Position numbers and translations under genes: made by a program
Shown here: in pieces, positions 60,506-64,000 of the stretch
How positions within the stretch are numbered: the stretch's first letter is position 1
How the letters are laid out: each line of letters begins with the position of its first letter
From: Sphaerisporangium siamense
Lineage (GTDB): Bacteria > Actinomycetota > Actinomycetes > Streptosporangiales > Streptosporangiaceae
Reading direction: 5' to 3'
DNA length: 64,000 nucleotides
Assembly: GCF_014205275.1 (NCBI RefSeq)
Contig: NZ_JACHND010000001.1
Location: 7,626,001 to 7,690,000 of the forward strand
The notes under the pieces: generated by a model
Databases searched by the model: none
Told to the model about the DNA's origin: nothing
What the model saw: the letters and a program-made list of their open reading frames with translations, nothing else

Positions 60506-62092
60506 CTACGGAGCCGCGATCACCTTTCTGAGCCGCAGGTGTCCGTGCCCGCGCGTCATCGGGGGCAGCGGCTTCGGCTCCGGCCCGGCGGCGCACGTCG
60601 CGTCGGGCCTGCGACCGGCGTGCCGCTCCGCGCCGCCGGGAAGGCTGCCGTCGCGCAGGTAGGCGGCCAGGTGGCGGTCGACGCAGAGGTTGCCGCCGAG
60701 GGACACCCCGTGGTTGCCGCCGCCCTCCCGCAGCAGCCGGGCGCTCGGGAACCGGGCGCGCACCCGCAACGCCCCGGCGTACGGGGTGGCGGCGTCGGAG
60801 CGGGACTGCACCAGCAGGATCGGCGGCAGGCCGGCGGACCCGCCGACGCGGACCGGCGGCCCGCCCTTCTCCGGCCAGAAGGCGCACGGCGCGTTGTACC
60901 AGGCGTTCTGCCACGCCATGAACGGCGCCTTGGCGTTGACCTTGACCGTGTCCGCCACCCAGCGGCCCCAGTCGCGCGGCCACTCGGCGTCGCGGCACTG
61001 CACCGCCAGGTACACGGCGTAGTTGTTCTCGGCGGCGGCGTCGTGGTCGACGTGCTGGCGGTAGGCGTTGACGAGCTGGTCGGCCTGGCCCTTGCGGACG
61101 TAGGCGGCGAAGGCACCGGCGAGCTGCGGCCAGACGAGGTCGGTGTAGCCGCCGACGGTGAAGATGTCGTCCAGCTCGCTCGGGCCGACCGGGCCGGACG
61201 GCCTGGCGGCGAGGCCGCGGCGCATGCCGGCGTAGGCGGCGGCGACGTCGGCCTCGGCGCGGCCGAGACGGTAGGCGTCGTGGTGGCGGGCCACCCAGGC
61301 GAGGAAGTCGTGGTGGCGCCGGTCGAAGGCGTAGTCCTGGGCGATGTTCGCGTCGTACCACACCCCCTCGGGATCGACCACGCTGTCCAGCACGAGCCGC
61401 CTGACCCGGGCCGGGAACATCGTGGCGTAGACCGCGCCGAGGTAGGTGCCGTAGGAGTAGCCGAGGTAGCTGATCTTCTGCTCGCCGAGCGCCTGGCGGA
61501 TCAGGTCCATGTCGCGGGCCGAGTTCTCGGTGGCCATGTGCGGCAGCAGCCACGGCCAGCGCGTGGCACAGGCCTGCGCGTACGCCTGCGCCCTGGCCAG
61601 CAGGGCGGCCTCGGCGGCGCGGTCGCCCGGCACCTGGTCGAGGCGCGGGGCGGCGAAGTGCCTCCTCGGGTCGACGCAGGTGAGGGCCGGCTCGCTGGCC
61701 CCGACGCCGCGTGGGTCGAAGCCGATCACGTCGTAGCGGGCGGCGACGTCCCTGGGCAGCGCGGCCGCGACGTACCGGGCGAGCGTGATGCCGGACGCTC
61801 CGGGGCCGCCCGGGTTGACCAGCAGCACCCCTTCGCCGTTCTGGTCGTGCGAGGCCGAGCCCTTGACGCGGTTGACGGCCAGGGCGATGGCCGGCCCGTC
61901 GGGCCGGGAGAAGTCCAGAGGGACCCGCACGGTGCCGCACTCGACCTTCGCCGCCGTCTTCGGCCCGGGGCACGCGCCCCACTCGACCGTGTCACGGGGC
62001 GCGGCGGCCGCGTCCCGTGCCCCGGTCGTGAGCCCGGCGACCAGCGCGATCGGCACCGCCGCACTCGCGACCACTCCGAGAACCCGTCTCAC
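60506..62092 (-). CDS. Secreted tripeptidyl aminopeptidase-like alpha/beta-hydrolase
   Basis: 528 aa. Signal peptide (VRRVLGVVASAAVPIALVAGL, cleavage near AAA). Alpha/beta-hydrolase: VLLVNPGGPGASGI (oxyanion), ARYDVIGFDPRGVGASEP, nucleophile elbow LGYSYGTYLGAVYATMFP, late Asp in QSRSDAATPYAGA and His in GGGNHGVSLGG. This is the Streptomyces Tap/SlpD-type S33 family that trims N-terminal tripeptides outside the cell. GTG at 62092 with GGAGGAG upstream. It lies between GNAT and ispG, where it is not part of the usual synteny. Confidence 0.92.
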   Translation of the reverse strand: MRRVLGVVASAAVPIALVAGLTTGARDAAAAPRDTVEWGACPGPKTAAKVECGTVRVPLDFSRPDGPAIALAVNRVKGSASHDQNGEGVLLVNPGGPGASGITLARYVAAALPRDVAARYDVIGFDPRGVGASEPALTCVDPRRHFAAPRLDQVPGDRAAEAALLARAQAYAQACATRWPWLLPHMATENSARDMDLIRQALGEQKISYLGYSYGTYLGAVYATMFPARVRRLVLDSVVDPEGVWYDANIAQDYAFDRRHHDFLAWVARHHDAYRLGRAEADVAAAYAGMRRGLAARPSGPVGPSELDDIFTVGGYTDLVWPQLAGAFAAYVRKGQADQLVNAYRQHVDHDAAAENNYAVYLAVQCRDAEWPRDWGRWVADTVKVNAKAPFMAWQNAWYNAPCAFWPEKGGPPVRVGGSAGLPPILLVQSRSDAATPYAGALRVRARFPSARLLREGGGNHGVSLGGNLCVDRHLAAYLRDGSLPGGAERHAGRRPDATCAAGPEPKPLPPMTRGHGHLRLRKVIAAP

Positions 62093-62174
62093 CCGTCGCC
62101 CTCCTCCGCCTGCTGTGGACCAGAGGCGATGCTCCCGGATGGGACCGTCCGGCAAGCGCCAGGACGAGCAACGT

Positions 62175-62203
62175 TTACCAATCTGTAGTCATCTGATTGC
62201 CAA
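62175..62203 (-). promoter_or_regulatory. Candidate promoter of the secreted hydrolase
   Basis: Minus-strand TTGGCA (62203-62198), 17-nt spacer, TGGTAA (62180-62175), giving a roughly 75-nt leader to the GTG at 62092. Confidence 0.4.
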
Positions 62204-62245
62204 GGGTAGTCACTGCCCGACGGGGTTCCGCGCGCGGGCGCCGGT

Positions 62246-63364
62246 TCACAGGCGGCGGATGGCGACCATGGCGGCGTCGTCCTCCAGCCGCCCGCCGACG
62301 TGGGCGAGCAGGTCGGCGCGCACGTGCGCGATCAGGGCCTCGGGATCGTCGCCGGGCCAGCGGCAGAGGCGTTCCTCCAGCGGATAGAAGCCTCCCGACG
62401 GGCAGCGGGCCTCCACGACGCCGTCGGTGTAGAGCAGGAGGGTGTCGCCCGGCCGGAAGTCGAACGTCTCGATCCGGTAGGCGCCGTCGCCCAGTTCCCC
62501 GAGGCCGAGCGGCGGCGAGGGCGCGACCACGTGCAGGGTGGTGACCCGGCCGTCGCGGACCAGCAGGGGCGGAGGGTGGCCGCAGTCGATCAGGTGGAGC
62601 ACCTGCCGGTCCCCCGGCGCCTCCAGGACGGCCGCGGTGATGAAGTTCTCCGACACCTCCCCGGGCTCCCCGGCGTTCTCCTCAAGGTCGGCGCGGACGC
62701 TCTCGTCCAGGTGGCGGGCCACCTCGGGCAGGGCCGCGTGGCGGCGGGCCGCCTCGCGGAACGCGCCGAGCAGCAGCGCCGCGTCCGACACCGAGGGCAA
62801 CCCCTTGCCCCGGACGTCGCCGATCAGAAGCCGCGCCCCGGTGTTCGCCGGGGCGGCGGCGTACAGGTCGCCGCCGATCTGCGCCTCGCGCTCGGCGGCC
62901 AGGTACGTCGAGGCGACCCGCAGCGGACCGAGCCGCGTGGGGAGGGGGCGGAGAAGCGCCTGCTGGGCGGCCTCCGCGATCGAGCGGACGCGCACCAGTT
63001 CCTCCTTGTGCCGCTCGCGCACGGCGGCGAACACCACGAGGAAGGTCGAGACCAGCACGAGCGCGGCGAACTGCGCCCGCGCGGCCGGCATGCCGAGCAG
63101 GGAGGAGCGGATGTCGAGCAGGATCAGGTCGGCGACGGCGACGACGGCGATCATCGCCGTGCGCCCGGGGCCGGCGGCGGAGGCGGCGACCGCGGGCGCG
63201 ACGATCAGGAAGGGGCTGAACTGGATGGTCGCCGGGGTGATGAGGTCGGCGATCGTGATCATCACGATCAGCGCGAGCGAGACCACCACCGGGGCCTGGC
63301 CGGACTGCCAGGCCCGGCGGGCGCCCGTCCCCCGCCGGCGGAGCCGCACCCTTCCTGGATACAC
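62246..63364 (-). CDS. Membrane SpoIIE/RsbU-type PP2C phosphatase
   Basis: 372 aa. Three to four N-terminal membrane helices (VVVSLALIVMITIADLI, TAMIAVVAVADLILL, FAALVLVSTFLVVFAAV) and a short coiled linker lead to a PP2C-like phosphatase domain (about 150-372): YLAAEREAQIGGDLYAAAP, LLIGDVRGKGLPSVSDAAL, LIDCGHPPPLL, LLLYTDGVVEAR, DDAAMVAIRRL. The metal-binding Asp set is complete. Such enzymes dephosphorylate anti-anti-sigma factors. GTG at 63364 lies inside the loop of an 11-bp inverted repeat; a second in-frame GTG is at 63349. Confidence 0.9.
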   Translation of the reverse strand: MYPGRVRLRRRGTGARRAWQSGQAPVVVSLALIVMITIADLITPATIQFSPFLIVAPAVAASAAGPGRTAMIAVVAVADLILLDIRSSLLGMPAARAQFAALVLVSTFLVVFAAVRERHKEELVRVRSIAEAAQQALLRPLPTRLGPLRVASTYLAAEREAQIGGDLYAAAPANTGARLLIGDVRGKGLPSVSDAALLLGAFREAARRHAALPEVARHLDESVRADLEENAGEPGEVSENFITAAVLEAPGDRQVLHLIDCGHPPPLLVRDGRVTTLHVVAPSPPLGLGELGDGAYRIETFDFRPGDTLLLYTDGVVEARCPSGGFYPLEERLCRWPGDDPEALIAHVRADLLAHVGGRLEDDAAMVAIRRL

Positions 63365-63389
63365 CCACGGAGCCGGAGCCAGGAAGGGT
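63348..63389 (-). promoter_or_regulatory. 11-bp inverted repeat enclosing the phosphatase start
   Basis: ACCCTTCCTGG (63348-63358) and CCAGGAAGGGT (63379-63389) are exact complements, with the GTG start at 63364-63362 in the 20-nt loop. It could hide the initiation site in RNA or be a DNA operator. Confidence 0.5.
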
Positions 63390-63457
63390 CTGACGCCGCT
63401 GACCTGCGGCGACGCGGACGGGCACGGACGAGCACAGACGACCGCGGCCGGGCGCTA

Positions 63458-64000
<543 letters not shown>

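Overview
The window is about 72 percent GC by eye. It has GTG and TTG starts, long spurious open frames on the opposite strand, DUF4439/DUF4236/DUF574-type genes and an F420-dependent oxidoreductase. Together these point to a filamentous high-GC actinomycete. Gene content and protein wording fit the Streptosporangiales, but that placement is inference and no rRNA is present to confirm it. No tRNA, rRNA, CRISPR array, insertion sequence, integrase or replication origin was found.

The left part (1-18800) is the conserved translation/RNA block, read on the minus strand: proS, then rimP-nusA-ylxR-infB-ylxP-rbfA-nrnA-truB, then ribF, rpsO and pnp (cut by the window edge). Three small plus-strand genes (two ferritin-like DUF4439 proteins and a DUF4236 protein) and a LysR/secreted M9 collagenase pair interrupt it. 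At the right end (59616-64000) a DUF4081/GNAT acetyltransferase gene and ispG are members that usually sit next to proS in actinomycetes. Between them lie a secreted tripeptidyl-aminopeptidase-like hydrolase and a SpoIIE-type phosphatase. About 40 kb of accessory genes therefore separates proS from ispG/GNAT.

The accessory stretch (19-59.5 kb) holds an FprA-type reductase, a CutC/DUF6986 pair, GNAT and GntR genes, a flavin reductase and an ATP-grasp protein. Next is a five-gene minus-strand set: MBOAT O-acyltransferase, AlgJ/DltD-like SGNH partner, PadR regulator, membrane protein and lipoprotein. Two near-identical promoter-operators, both TTGACC-N18-TATGGT, carry a 27-bp inverted repeat and lie in front of the MBOAT gene and of padR. 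This looks like a self-contained PadR-controlled surface O-acylation unit and is the most interesting system in the window. After it come an SDR, a GH3 hexosaminidase, a thiolase homologue lacking all its catalytic residues divergent from a TetR-AlkD pair, a DUF574 methyltransferase, a MerR regulator, a MarR/amidohydrolase divergent pair, a class-C-like serine hydrolase and a Ser/Thr kinase with a repeated extracellular domain. Then come a VOC protein overlapped by an anti-sigma-type ATPase, a large HTH/TPR regulator, a divergent pair resembling aminoacyl-phospholipid synthase plus esterase, a tail-anchored CHAP protein, a LuxR (LAL) regulator, an alkyl-sulfatase-like MBL protein, an F420-dependent oxidoreductase and a HipA-like kinase/DUF3037 pair.

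Several regulators and enzymes (padR, merR, marR, amidohydrolase, HipA-like kinase, DUF4081 GNAT) have a plausible -10 hexamer about 6-7 nt before the start codon. This suggests leaderless transcripts, and it was used to choose some starts.
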